51,109 nucleotides of DNA. Origin: Roseivirga sp. UBA6061 (GTDB taxonomy: Bacteria > Bacteroidota > Bacteroidia > Cytophagales > Cyclobacteriaceae). The stretch spans positions 1-51,109 of the forward strand of contig DIYF01000097.1 of NCBI GenBank assembly GCA_002427745.1. The letters are read 5' to 3'. The notes beneath the pieces are model-generated. The model had not been told where the DNA came from, ran no database searches, and saw only the letters and a program-made list of their open reading frames with translations. Below, in pieces: positions 30,922 to 39,885 of this stretch (its first letter is position 1; the number at the start of each line of letters is the position of its first letter). A program made the translations under genes and the position numbers.

Positions 30922-31496
30922 TTACATTTTACCCGCTTACAGACTGCCTTACCATCTTTTATTTTCCACTCCTGACAGACCGGTTTGGGGCAGGATTTGT
31001 TGATTTTCAGCGTGCTCCAGTTGAAGTTGAGGTTCAGGTCAGCGCGCAATGTCTGATCCTCACCTGAGGTCAGATATACTTCCGTGGTAAGCTCTTTGTC
31101 ATCCAGCAAACCAAGGTTTACCTGACTTTTATAATAGGTGACTTCACCGATTTGAAACTGATCGGGCAGTGGATTTCGGGATGCAAGATGAATGGAAGTG
31201 GCTGATTCTTCTCTTTTAAACCTTGCCGGCTGCAGGGCTGCTACTTTGTTTGCAGCGACCAGGTCGAGAAACGATTTTTTGTCAGGTGTACGCTCAAGGT
31301 TAAGCCGGGAAAGATCAATCAGCAAAGTGGAACTTTGCCCACCAACTTTCAACCTGATCTTAGCCTGATCAGGACGATTGTAAATGGCCTGGATAGACTT
31401 GAGTGCCGCCTCCTGCGCCTGTAAGAAGCTGCTGAAGGCTAAAAACAGAAGAATAAACATCAGGCACTTGTTGCCCCACGCAAAATCGAAATTCAT
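30918..31496 (-). CDS. Secreted protein, unknown function
   Basis: A 192-residue exported protein. A signal segment lies at residues ~9-28 (CLMFILLFLAFSSFLQAQ), and an in-frame Met at 31460 could be the true start. The mature part is beta-rich (KIRLKVGGQSSTLLIDLSRL; QIGEVTYYKSQVNLGLLDDK) and ends with a Cys-rich, Lys-rich tail containing CPKPVCQEWKIKDGKAVCKR. Four cysteines in the tail could form two disulfides or bind metal. No family is recognised. It ends in a 4-nt overlap with the convergent membrane-anchored gene. Confidence 0.65.
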   Translation of the reverse strand: MNFDFAWGNKCLMFILLFLAFSSFLQAQEAALKSIQAIYNRPDQAKIRLKVGGQSSTLLIDLSRLNLERTPDKKSFLDLVAANKVAALQPARFKREESATSIHLASRNPLPDQFQIGEVTYYKSQVNLGLLDDKELTTEVYLTSGEDQTLRADLNLNFNWSTLKINKSCPKPVCQEWKIKDGKAVCKRVKCN

Positions 31497-31647
31497 TGTT
31501 TTTATAACTAATTGTGATTTAATTTATCCTTTTGGGTGTTAAAAAACAAGGAGGGGGGTAAGAGAGCCCTCTTCACAAGGATATACCTATTGACTCTGGA
31601 TGATATCCTCTGACTTCTTTAGATTTGGATACTAAAAATCTCTCCTG

Positions 31648-32736
31648 TTGCCACAACTTTCCCTTTATGCGCATGATCTCATAGGAATACTCATAGTGTA
31701 TCAGGGTATATTTTTTGGGGTAAGCCTGTTGGTCAGCTCAAAAAAGAGGAGGGAGTTTAACCTGTTGCTGGCCTGCTTTTTACTCAGCCTGTCTGGCAAT
31801 TTTCTCAACATGTTTCTGCTCAACCAGGGCTGGGTCAGTTTTAACCTGGGCGCCTTTTTCGGGCTGAGCTACGGGCCGCTGAGTCTGCTCTATACGCACT
31901 CGCTGATTTACTCTGAGAAAGGAATAAGAAAGAAAGATCTTCTGCACTTCTTACCTGCTGCCCTCGCACTGCCGGTAACGATATTCTTTACCAAAGACTT
32001 CGGCAGTTTTATAGATTCCTTACCATTTATCGCGGGGGTAATTGCTCAACTAAGTGTGTATCTGGTTTGGTCGTACCGGGAGGTCAACTGGTATCAGGGC
32101 ACACTTAAAAATGTAAGCTCCGTGTTCATTTCTATCAATCTTTCATGGCTCAAGTATCTGATAATCAGTCTGGGTGTTGTTTTTGCCATTGTTTTGGTTG
32201 AAGCATTGGTGGCCAGCCATGTAGTGGCTGACAATGCGGTGGTGCTGGGCATTTATGCTTACGTGCTGCTGTTTGTGAACAGTATTTACTGGAAGGGCCT
32301 GAAGCACCCTCATATTTTCAATGGCCTTTCCGAAGAAGCCAAATCACTAAGCAGAGAAATCGCCACACGCTATAGTCATTCCAAACTGGGTGAGGAGCAG
32401 GCGGCCGTCTATCTCAGTCAACTGGAAAGCTATATGCTAGAGGAAAAACCGTTTCTTATCTACAACATAACGATTGAAGAACTGGCTGAGGTCAGCGGGA
32501 TGAGTGCCCGTTATTTATCTCAGGTGATCAACCAGAGGCTTGGCAAAAACTTTTACGATTTCATTAACGGCTATCGGGTAGAAGAGGCGAAAAAACTCTT
32601 AACCGATAAAGGCGGGCACATGCGCATCAATGAAGTGATGTATGACTCAGGCTTTAGTTCAAAGTCTACCTTCAATGCCGTGTTCAGAAAAGCGACAGGA
32701 CAAACACCCTCCGAATACCGTAAAAGCCGGCATTAA
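31648..32736 (+). CDS. Membrane-embedded AraC-type regulator
   Basis: A 362-residue protein with about seven N-terminal hydrophobic helices (residues ~8-215, for example LIGILIVYQGIFFGVSLLV) and an AraC helix-turn-helix domain at ~255-360 (YDSGFSSKSTFNAVFRKATG, TPSEYRKSRH). It is a likely one-component membrane transcription regulator. The start is a TTG at 31648; no in-frame ATG occurs before the second helix. A GGGGGGTAAG stretch lies about 95 nt upstream. The gene is followed 69 nt later by a membrane TlpA-like gene on the same strand. The signal it senses is unknown. Confidence 0.85.
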   Translation: MPQLSLYAHDLIGILIVYQGIFFGVSLLVSSKKRREFNLLLACFLLSLSGNFLNMFLLNQGWVSFNLGAFFGLSYGPLSLLYTHSLIYSEKGIRKKDLLHFLPAALALPVTIFFTKDFGSFIDSLPFIAGVIAQLSVYLVWSYREVNWYQGTLKNVSSVFISINLSWLKYLIISLGVVFAIVLVEALVASHVVADNAVVLGIYAYVLLFVNSIYWKGLKHPHIFNGLSEEAKSLSREIATRYSHSKLGEEQAAVYLSQLESYMLEEKPFLIYNITIEELAEVSGMSARYLSQVINQRLGKNFYDFINGYRVEEAKKLLTDKGGHMRINEVMYDSGFSSKSTFNAVFRKATGQTPSEYRKSRH

Positions 32737-32805
32737 ATCTGGTACGAGTACCTGCAACCGGACTTTCATACCCCTTCAGGTCGACACATTTGCCCTGAAA
32801 AAGGT

Positions 32806-33678
32806 ATGAACAAGAACTTAAGAATGATTTTGCCGGCATTGCTTGCCGGTGTACTGATAGCGGTACTGACCGGAGTTTTTCTTTTGACCATATCACTCGA
32901 TATGCGTCATATGTCGCTATGGTCGCTGACACTGGGTTTTACAGCTGCTTATTGGGCCGGAAGCAGAAATTACATGAAAGCCTGGGTATACGTAGTGGTT
33001 TCGATGTTACCCTTTGTGCTCTTTCTCAGGTTAGTTATTCTTACAGACCTTCCTTCCATGTGGTTTGTGGCATTGCTCATGGGCTTGTCGGCTCTGCTGG
33101 GTTTTCTGATGCCAGGGGTAAAGGGCTCTGTGAAAAAGGGGGGCATGGTTGCAGGGGTACTCCTGATGATGCTCTTTACGGTATTCTACATACCCACACA
33201 GGTGAGCAGGGATTTGACACAAACTTTACACAAAGGTGCTGATGCCTTTAGTTTTACAGGACCCGGAGGTGCAGCTGTAACTTCAGGTGATTTAAGGGGT
33301 AAAGTAGTAGTGCTGGACTTCTATGGCACCTGGTGCAAACCCTGCATCGCTGAGCTTCCTGAGCTGGCTCGTGTCAGAGATCACTTTAGCACCAATGAGC
33401 AGGTGCTGTTCTATATTGTCAACTCTGACCAGGGAGGAGATACCCCTGAAAAGGCCGTGAGCTTTGTCAAAAAGTATGGAAATGGCTTTTCGTTTGGCTA
33501 CGATCATGACCGCAAAACTTACAAGGCCATCGGGCTTTCCGGGGCAGGTGTTCCAAGTCTGGTGATTTTGGATAGAAAAGGAAATGTCAGGCTTAAGCAT
33601 GTGGGGTATAACAAGGCTGAGACCGATTTTGTCGATAACATGATCCGAGCAATCAATGAGATTCTTGAAGCTGGTTGA
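32806..33678 (+). CDS. Membrane-anchored TlpA-like thiol-disulfide protein
   Basis: A 290-residue protein with four hydrophobic segments in residues ~7-130 and a thioredoxin-like (TlpA/AhpC-TSA redoxin) domain at ~145-288. The active motif is YGTWCKPC (Cys177, Cys180), and the cis-Pro is in GAGVPSLVIL. The soluble domain should face the periplasm and reduce disulfides or haem ligands. The membrane part has no DsbD-type cysteines, so its electron source is not evident. It follows the membrane AraC regulator by 69 nt and ends with an overlapping open frame of the next gene, which I start later. Confidence 0.88.
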   Translation: MNKNLRMILPALLAGVLIAVLTGVFLLTISLDMRHMSLWSLTLGFTAAYWAGSRNYMKAWVYVVVSMLPFVLFLRLVILTDLPSMWFVALLMGLSALLGFLMPGVKGSVKKGGMVAGVLLMMLFTVFYIPTQVSRDLTQTLHKGADAFSFTGPGGAAVTSGDLRGKVVVLDFYGTWCKPCIAELPELARVRDHFSTNEQVLFYIVNSDQGGDTPEKAVSFVKKYGNGFSFGYDHDRKTYKAIGLSGAGVPSLVILDRKGNVRLKHVGYNKAETDFVDNMIRAINEILEAG

Positions 33679-33727
33679 CTGAGGAAGTCGAGCAGTCACC
33701 ATCTTGGCAGGAAAGTCTGATTAATTT

Positions 33728-33756
33728 GGACCAAAATGAACAAAACCTTTTGGTCC
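33728..33756 (+). promoter_or_regulatory. 9-bp perfect stem-loop GGACCAAAA/TTTTGGTCC
   Basis: GGACCAAAA (33728-33736) and TTTTGGTCC (33748-33756), with an 11-nt loop, lie 42 nt before the ATG of the VTT-like gene and 50 nt after the TlpA-like stop. It looks like an intergenic terminator or operator. Confidence 0.5.
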
Positions 33757-33797
33757 ATTGGTTATATTCGCCAAAACCTGAGAACTGCCTGCTGCTC

Positions 33798-34388
33798 ATG
33801 AGCGAGAAAAGTGAAAAGCAAGACTTTTATAACTACTTCTCCCGAAACCTTATCAGAGGTTTTGTGTATCTGCTGGTGCTTATTGGTTTGATTGTGCTCT
33901 TCAAAAGCCTTTTCAAAAACCAGTATGACGCCCTGGAACATCAGGTTTCAGATAATTATGTGCTCATGATGGGCATTTTCCTGATCTCAGAGATTATTGT
34001 AGGTATTCTGCCACCAGAGCTCTTCATGATCTGGTCAATAGACGATCCCGGTTTTGCCTATACCTTCATTGTCATTTTTATGGCATTGTTCTCCATTTTG
34101 GCCGGGTGGATCAATTACAGGCTGGGTAAATTTATCAGTAAGAAGGAGTTCTTTATGAACCTCTTTAAAAAGCGCCTCCGGCTAAAAAAGTACCAGCAAC
34201 GCTATGAGCAGTATGGTAGCGGACTCATCATTGTATCGGCCCTGACACCGCTGCCTTTTGCACTGATCAGCCTGCTGACAGGTACCCTGGATTACCCCCA
34301 GAAGAAGTACCTGGTCTTTGCTTCCTTCCGTATCATCCGCTTTGTGGTGTATGGCATACTGATCTGGAACCTGGAAGGTGTGATATAG
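33798..34388 (+). CDS. VTT-domain-like membrane protein
   Basis: A 196-residue inner-membrane protein with about five hydrophobic segments (GFVYLLVLIGLIVLF; VLMMGIFLISEIIVGILPPE; FIVIFMALFSILAGWINYR; LIIVSALTPLPFALISLLTG). The ordering, with a Pro-rich LPPELFM loop and the G-P-x-x-F-x-like loop ALTPLPFAL, is like the DedA/VTT family, thought to act as lipid scramblases or flippases in membranes. The open frame begins at a TTG at 33675 overlapping the TlpA-like gene, but a 9-bp hairpin sits in that stretch, so I prefer the ATG at 33798. The family assignment is tentative. Confidence 0.7.
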   Translation: MSEKSEKQDFYNYFSRNLIRGFVYLLVLIGLIVLFKSLFKNQYDALEHQVSDNYVLMMGIFLISEIIVGILPPELFMIWSIDDPGFAYTFIVIFMALFSILAGWINYRLGKFISKKEFFMNLFKKRLRLKKYQQRYEQYGSGLIIVSALTPLPFALISLLTGTLDYPQKKYLVFASFRIIRFVVYGILIWNLEGVI

Positions 34389-34411
34389 TCATAATCAATC
34401 GAGAGATTTGC

Positions 34412-35764
34412 TCAGGTACCTGCGTTTTTTCTCTTATATGTAGAAACAAAACTAGTTAGTGTAACCTCCGGTAACTTTGATTCTAAGGTGGTTCTTTGTC
34501 GGTATGACAGGTCACTTGTCTTTTCCGTACCTTCCGGAAACTCGTGATAGATATAGAGGAAGTTCAGTCCCTTTAGTTTTTGTATTATGTCAGGGCGTGA
34601 TTCCAAAATGGAATAGTTAATCCACAGAGATTCAAGTTTGTCCAGACCCCAGCCTTGTGTCTCGAAACTATCAAAAACAGTGGGGAGTTGGAGTTCTTTT
34701 AAGTTCTGTAGTTCGAAAACACTCTGAGGTATAGCGTATAGGTGGTAATTGCTGCTTAAATCCAGCTTTTCAAGGGACGTCAATTTTCCAATGGCAGGAT
34801 CGATTTGTGAGATTTTTGTCAGACTCAAACTCAACTCTTTCAGGTTTTGCAGTTGATAAATACTTCCTGGAAGAGTTTTTAAGGGATTCAAATCGAGTGA
34901 GAGCACCTCCAGTGTGGAAAGCTCGCTGATGTTTACAGGAAGTTCCTCAATTGCACTGTTATCCAGGTTAATCAGTTTCAGGTGCTTTAACTTTTTCAGC
35001 AGGTTTATGTCGAAATGACTTACATCATTTCCAATCATCCATAGTTCTTCAAGGTTTTCGAAATTGACAATTTCATTTGGAATGGAGGTGAGTCCCAAAT
35101 TGTTAAGCTTAAGTTTTTTGATGCTTAGTGCTGAGTCAGAGTGAGCCAATTCTGTGAATTGCATGACTCTGTCAATATTGTACTCAGCAATCAAGTCGTC
35201 ATTCCAGGTCATCCAATCATAATTCGAGTCCTGTACTACACACTGAAACAGCCCTTCGGAAATAAATTGTACGCTGTCCATCGTGATATCGTGCCGGTCC
35301 AGCAGTATACCTGTGATGCGAACCTGTCCGCTAAGCGTGTCTCCCTCAAAGAAATCTACTTTGTTCAACCTTAGAGATTGCCTGAATAAACTCGTTTCGG
35401 GATCAGGAAGATCAGACTTATAGTTTATCTCGGCATCATAGGTCTGATTGTCATAATCTATATCCAGGTATTTACTTTCGAAGCCACGGTAGTCTCTTAC
35501 TGAAATACTGACACCATTTTCATTTTTACTGCAAATGCAAGATGTCATCGGTGCTCCGGAAACAATGGTGTCACTTTTAAGTGCGTATGCTGTATTGACA
35601 TTAGTACTATCCACTTTCAGATTCGGTTCGATTTGAAAAGCCAGAATATTGGCAAACCTGATAGGAAATCTGGATTCTGATACTACCTCAGAACCTGATT
35701 CTCGAGTGCAGGCCTGAAGCGCCAAAACAATAAGTATGGCTAAGACTTTTGACAGTTTGTTCAT
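34412..35764 (-). CDS. Leucine-rich-repeat lipoprotein
   Basis: A 450-residue lipoprotein with lipobox ALQAC (Cys19). Residues ~25-190 are beta-rich with no family recognised. Residues ~210-435 contain about nine leucine-rich repeats of 22-24 residues, such as LKLNNLGLTSIPNEIVNFEN and LSLDLNPLKTLPGSIYQLQN. LRR arrays usually bind proteins, so it may act in surface adhesion or as a receptor for a partner. There is no catalytic motif. It is on the same strand as the VWA lipoprotein gene 96 nt upstream, perhaps in one unit. Confidence 0.85.
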   Translation of the reverse strand: MNKLSKVLAILIVLALQACTRESGSEVVSESRFPIRFANILAFQIEPNLKVDSTNVNTAYALKSDTIVSGAPMTSCICSKNENGVSISVRDYRGFESKYLDIDYDNQTYDAEINYKSDLPDPETSLFRQSLRLNKVDFFEGDTLSGQVRITGILLDRHDITMDSVQFISEGLFQCVVQDSNYDWMTWNDDLIAEYNIDRVMQFTELAHSDSALSIKKLKLNNLGLTSIPNEIVNFENLEELWMIGNDVSHFDINLLKKLKHLKLINLDNSAIEELPVNISELSTLEVLSLDLNPLKTLPGSIYQLQNLKELSLSLTKISQIDPAIGKLTSLEKLDLSSNYHLYAIPQSVFELQNLKELQLPTVFDSFETQGWGLDKLESLWINYSILESRPDIIQKLKGLNFLYIYHEFPEGTEKTSDLSYRQRTTLESKLPEVTLTSFVSTYKRKNAGT

Positions 35765-35860
35765 ACAGGAGGGTATACCGTTATTCTTCTTTGAAACACC
35801 CGAACCGGTTTAATATTGTCTCAAACCGCCTTATTGAAACATTTACTATGTGTGACAAAA

Positions 35861-37345
35861 CTACTCACTGGAACGAACCGAAGGCAAGCCTTTCGATGTC
35901 CTGATTATCTCCAGTAATTCTGCTTTGAAGCCATAGGGATCGGCCAGGTTTGCTTCTTTGATCCACCGGGAAATCTTATCATGGCTGGTGTAGCCCTTGT
36001 ATTCTGAGTCAGAAAGCATCATAGAATAAGAGGCAACAGCTGCTGTAAATTTCATAAAGCCGCTGGCATCACTGAATACCTTGCCCTGGTCAAATACTTC
36101 AAGACTCAGAGGTACGCTTTCTTCAGCATCCGGATTTTTATATCTGAAGTCTATCTCAAAAGTAGGAGTGGTTCTGTATTCGTTGTTTCCTTTGGGTACA
36201 ATCTCATACAGAGCCGTAACACTCTGGTTTGCCCCGATATCTCCGGCATCTTTACTATCATCTTTAAAGTCTTCCTGATTCAGCACTCTGTTCTCATATC
36301 CGATGAGTCTGTATGAACTGACTACCTCAGGATTAAATGTGATCTGGACTTTCACATCTTTGGCCACTGCGTAAAACTTCTGATAGTCGTAGATAAATAC
36401 TTTGCGGAGTTGTTCTATATGGTCGATGTATTCGAAAGTGCCGTTGCCATGGTTGGCAATCTGCTCAAGTGCTGCATCATTCAGGTTGCCACGGCCAACC
36501 CCGAGAACCGTTAGAAAAACACCGGATTCGCGCTCTTTTTCTATGAGCTCTACCAGCTCATCCTGATCGGTGATGCCCACATTGAAATCACCGTCAGTTC
36601 CGAGAATGATGCGGTTATTGCCCCCCTCAACAAAGTTCTCCCTGGCAATTTCATAGGCAGTTTTGATGCCTTTGGAGCCGGCTGTGCTTCCTCCCCAGCT
36701 AAGACTCCTGATGGCGTATTTAATCTTGTCTTTTTCCCTGCCGGAGGTTGATGGCAGGTGAATCCTGTCTGCACCCGCATAGGTGATTATGGCTACCCGG
36801 TCTTCATCTTTCATTTGGTCTACAAATTGTTTAAAACCACTCTTCAGTAGTTGGAGTTTATCCTCATCGGCCATAGAGCCGGATACATCAATCAGAAAGA
36901 CAAAATTGGAGTTGGGTAGTTGGTCGTCAGGAATCGGGTTGCCTTTAATACCGATTCGCAAAAGCTTATGGTCTGTATTCCAGGGGCATTGGCTTACCTC
37001 GCCATTGAGAGAAACAGGATGTGCTGATTGATCGGTGGGGTAGTCCAGATCGAAGTAGTTGATAAACTCTTCAGTGCGAATGGCGGCCCGGTAGGGGATC
37101 ATCTCATCCTGGGTAATAAACCTGCGTGCATTCGCATATGAAGCACCATCTGCATCGGTGGAGAAGGTAGAGACCGGCTGGTCCAAGGTCTGGATATAGG
37201 CGTTTTCAGCCATTTCAGTATACCGATCCCCTGAATATGGTGTCAGTTCCATGGCATAATGTCCCCCCGGGGCGAAGTTATGACCAATGGTACAGGCTGA
37301 GAAGACTAGAATAAGAGAGAGGGTAAGCAGTTTGAGGTTTTTCAT
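35861..37345 (-). CDS. VWA-domain lipoprotein (YfbK-like)
   Basis: A 494-residue lipoprotein with lipobox VFSAC. Residues ~45-140 are the von Willebrand N-terminal module of YfbK-like proteins (FSTDADGASYANARRFITQD). Residues ~145-320 are a VWA domain with an intact MIDAS: D153-x-S155-x-S157 in LIDVSGSM, plus ITYAG and TDGDFNVG. The C-terminal ~170 residues are the DUF3520 module (ALYEIVPKGNNEY). Metal-dependent protein binding is the expected role, but the partner is unknown. The length is typical for the family. The gene is 96 nt upstream of the LRR lipoprotein on the same strand. Confidence 0.9.
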   Translation of the reverse strand: MKNLKLLTLSLILVFSACTIGHNFAPGGHYAMELTPYSGDRYTEMAENAYIQTLDQPVSTFSTDADGASYANARRFITQDEMIPYRAAIRTEEFINYFDLDYPTDQSAHPVSLNGEVSQCPWNTDHKLLRIGIKGNPIPDDQLPNSNFVFLIDVSGSMADEDKLQLLKSGFKQFVDQMKDEDRVAIITYAGADRIHLPSTSGREKDKIKYAIRSLSWGGSTAGSKGIKTAYEIARENFVEGGNNRIILGTDGDFNVGITDQDELVELIEKERESGVFLTVLGVGRGNLNDAALEQIANHGNGTFEYIDHIEQLRKVFIYDYQKFYAVAKDVKVQITFNPEVVSSYRLIGYENRVLNQEDFKDDSKDAGDIGANQSVTALYEIVPKGNNEYRTTPTFEIDFRYKNPDAEESVPLSLEVFDQGKVFSDASGFMKFTAAVASYSMMLSDSEYKGYTSHDKISRWIKEANLADPYGFKAELLEIIRTSKGLPSVRSSE

Positions 37346-37500
37346 CAGGAAGGAGTTTTTTGAACAGAAAATAAACGACTCAGGCTGCCCTGTAAAAAGT
37401 ATGGGTTTCAGGCTACCTTCCTGATTTTCAAGCGAAAACCTTGCCGGGTTTTGTGCTTCGCGGAAGTTTTTCTATCGGATGCTGACAGGAGAAAAAGAAG

Positions 37501-39090
37501 CTAAGCATTCACCCGGCCCAACTGAAATATGAGACCAATGACAGACCAGTCTATATCGGCAGATTCGGGGTTCCGGGCGATCAATTGCCTGATACCAGAG
37601 GTCATATTGGACAGCGGGTCAAAGTTGTACCAGGGAGTACCGGTTTCTGAGGCCACACCATATTGTTTCATATCATTTTCCAGCTGATTGCCCCGCATCT
37701 TGTATAACTCTGCTATTTGAAACTTCAGTACCTCTTCCGTAAATGCCAGGTTGCCCCAGCCTCTGTTTTCAGGCTTTGCGTAAGAGTCCAGATCTTCTGC
37801 ATTTTTGGTTCTCCTGTACATTTTATCGCGCTCAGGAATGGTGGAAACAGACAACCAGGAAGGGTCCATTTCCATGGGCTCTGAACTGAAAGACTCCGAC
37901 AAAAGGGTTACCAGCAACTCTTGCGTTAGTACTTCCTCTTTGTTGTTCTGTATGGATGGGTAGAGTGCCAGAAGATAGCTGATCAAATCTCTGGAAGGCA
38001 CATGGTCTTTAAAGTCATTCACCTGTTTTGCCAGGAGGGGCAGATTCAGTGTGGTATCCGGTAAAGGTACCGCTACCGGTTCTTCCTCGGTGAGTTCAAT
38101 TGCCTCTGGTTCAGGGACAGGAACGGGGGGAGCCATAACGGGCTCCGTTTCCGAAGGCCGGATAGCTGTGGAGTCATTTTCTTTGACTGGGGCCGGATCG
38201 ATGTTCAACAGACCGATAATTCTCTCGACCAGCATAAAGTGTCTGTAAATGTCTCTCACGATTCCCGGAGTAAGACCAGTATCAAATAGCTCGGGTTCGA
38301 AAATAGTACCGCTATAGGGAATAGCACAGTAAACATCCCGGCCAATGAATGACAGCTGAATGGGTTTATCTATGAGCTTTTGAAGCTCCAGAACAGTGTG
38401 GATCATGTCCGGGCTCAGTAATGCCCTGGCCTGATCTTCTTTGGGGCTGAAAACTGAGAATTTGCGCTCAAACAGGTCACTGGTCATTCTGACTCTTTTC
38501 CCCCGGTCTTCAAGTTGCTTTCCCCAGTAACGACTTCCACGTTCCATATCTGATCCGTCAGGAAACAGATATACGGCCGTATCGATATGACGATCGAAGG
38601 TCATTCTTAAAAACAGGCCGTGGAAAATGTCCTTTTCTTCCTGACCGATACCTCTGGTAGTTTTGATTTCCGAAAACTCAAAAGAGATACCCTCAACCGT
38701 TCCGGATACATAGTCATCGCCTGTGTAGTCTTGGGGAAACTCATAGAAGAGACCTCCTTTAATAAATGTTTCAAGTGGTACATGGTGATCATAGAAGAAT
38801 TTATACTCAGGGTTGGCCAGTCTCACAATCTGAGCTACCACTTTGTGTTTATAACTTCGTCTATAATCTCTGTACAACAGCTTCGCATAGTACCAGCTGG
38901 CCACTGCTACAATAACCAGTAACAGGCCGAACCCAAAGCTGTTTTGTGACCAGTTAAAAAACAGAATGAGAAGGGCGAGGGCCCCGACAGCTCCGCTCAA
39001 AACAGGTCTGAACCTCTCTCTTTCGAGCTTCTTCATTTCCGGCTCGAACTGAGAATGATATAGATTTCGGAATTCTTCCTGAGATAGCAT
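37501..39090 (-). CDS. DUF3137 family membrane protein with extended C-terminus
   Basis: A 529-residue protein. Residues ~30-70 contain two hydrophobic segments (LSGAVGALALLILFF; FGFGLLLVIVAVASWYYA). Residues ~90-290 match the DUF3137 pattern (FKGG/VSGTVEGISFEFSEIK, FHGLFLRMTFDRHIDT, YCAIPYSGTIFEPELFD). A Pro/Glu-rich linker (~315-360) leads to a ~170-residue C-terminal domain that I do not recognise and which most DUF3137 proteins lack. Function unknown. It stands 155 nt upstream of the VWA gene on the same strand. Confidence 0.8.
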   Translation of the reverse strand: MLSQEEFRNLYHSQFEPEMKKLERERFRPVLSGAVGALALLILFFNWSQNSFGFGLLLVIVAVASWYYAKLLYRDYRRSYKHKVVAQIVRLANPEYKFFYDHHVPLETFIKGGLFYEFPQDYTGDDYVSGTVEGISFEFSEIKTTRGIGQEEKDIFHGLFLRMTFDRHIDTAVYLFPDGSDMERGSRYWGKQLEDRGKRVRMTSDLFERKFSVFSPKEDQARALLSPDMIHTVLELQKLIDKPIQLSFIGRDVYCAIPYSGTIFEPELFDTGLTPGIVRDIYRHFMLVERIIGLLNIDPAPVKENDSTAIRPSETEPVMAPPVPVPEPEAIELTEEEPVAVPLPDTTLNLPLLAKQVNDFKDHVPSRDLISYLLALYPSIQNNKEEVLTQELLVTLLSESFSSEPMEMDPSWLSVSTIPERDKMYRRTKNAEDLDSYAKPENRGWGNLAFTEEVLKFQIAELYKMRGNQLENDMKQYGVASETGTPWYNFDPLSNMTSGIRQLIARNPESADIDWSVIGLIFQLGRVNA

Positions 39091-39272
39091 ATAAGCTTGG
39101 TACAGTTTAAAAGGAGGTGGTGAGCATCAGCATGGGAAGATAGTGAATAGAAGTAATTGTGCCATGGTCGGTTTTTGTCTTATTGAGGACGGTACTTGCT
39201 TATGGAGACTGTAATAAAATCTAAAACCTGCGTTGTGTAGGAAATTGATAATTTATGTGGGAGGATAGGAAA

Positions 39273-39809
39273 ATGGGCATGCAAGGTGCCCGATTAGCAT
39301 TGTGCTTGTTATTAGTATTGATTTCGGTATCGGCATGTAAGTCCGAGGATGAGGGGCCTGAAGAGCCCGAAGTAAGAGAGTTTCCAGGTGTGGATGAGCG
39401 GTTATGGCCCTTCTTCATTCGTTTTGAAGAACAGGCAGCACAGAGAGGTGTGACTATTGACCTGGTACAGGAGGGAATCACAGGCGTTATTGAGCCTATT
39501 GATGAAGAGAACGTGGCCGGTACCTGTAATTTCAACAGACGTGTACCCAATCATGTCATGATAGACGAGGACTTCTTCAACAGGGTAAGTGATCTCTTCA
39601 GAGAGTTTATCATTTTTCACGAGCTGGGGCATTGCTCACTGTTTCGTGACCATTTGGAAACGGCAGATCAGTTTGGCCGATGTACCTCAATTATGAGAAG
39701 TGGTGTAGAAGATTGTCGCGATAATTACAGCTTCAGTACGCGTACTACTTACCTGGATGAGCTCTACGATCCACAGTTCAGAAACGACATTTTCAACAGC
39801 AGTAATTAG
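39273..39809 (+). CDS. Lipoprotein with HExxH putative metallopeptidase site
   Basis: A 178-residue lipoprotein (lipobox SVSAC, Cys22). The core contains FHELGHCSLFRDH, giving H116-E117-x2-H120 and H127 as possible zinc ligands, then SIMRSG (Met141) that resembles a Met-turn. This is the layout of small Bacteroidota putative metallopeptidases. The frame opens with an ATG at 39255; the ATG at 39273 is preferred because GGAGG ends 9 nt upstream. A clear terminator follows. The substrate is unknown. Confidence 0.75.
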   Translation: MGMQGARLALCLLLVLISVSACKSEDEGPEEPEVREFPGVDERLWPFFIRFEEQAAQRGVTIDLVQEGITGVIEPIDEENVAGTCNFNRRVPNHVMIDEDFFNRVSDLFREFIIFHELGHCSLFRDHLETADQFGRCTSIMRSGVEDCRDNYSFSTRTTYLDELYDPQFRNDIFNSSN

Positions 39810-39816
39810 AGAATAG

Positions 39817-39847
39817 CAGGCCTGTTTTTTCAGGCCTGTCTGATTTT
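39817..39847 (+). terminator. Rho-independent terminator
   Basis: CAGGCCTG-TTTTTT-CAGGCCTG (8-bp stem) followed by TCTGATTTTT, 8 nt after the stop of the putative metallopeptidase lipoprotein gene. Confidence 0.75.
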
Positions 39848-39885
39848 TACTATCTGCTTTCCGGTGGTCTGTGCAATTTCCGGGC

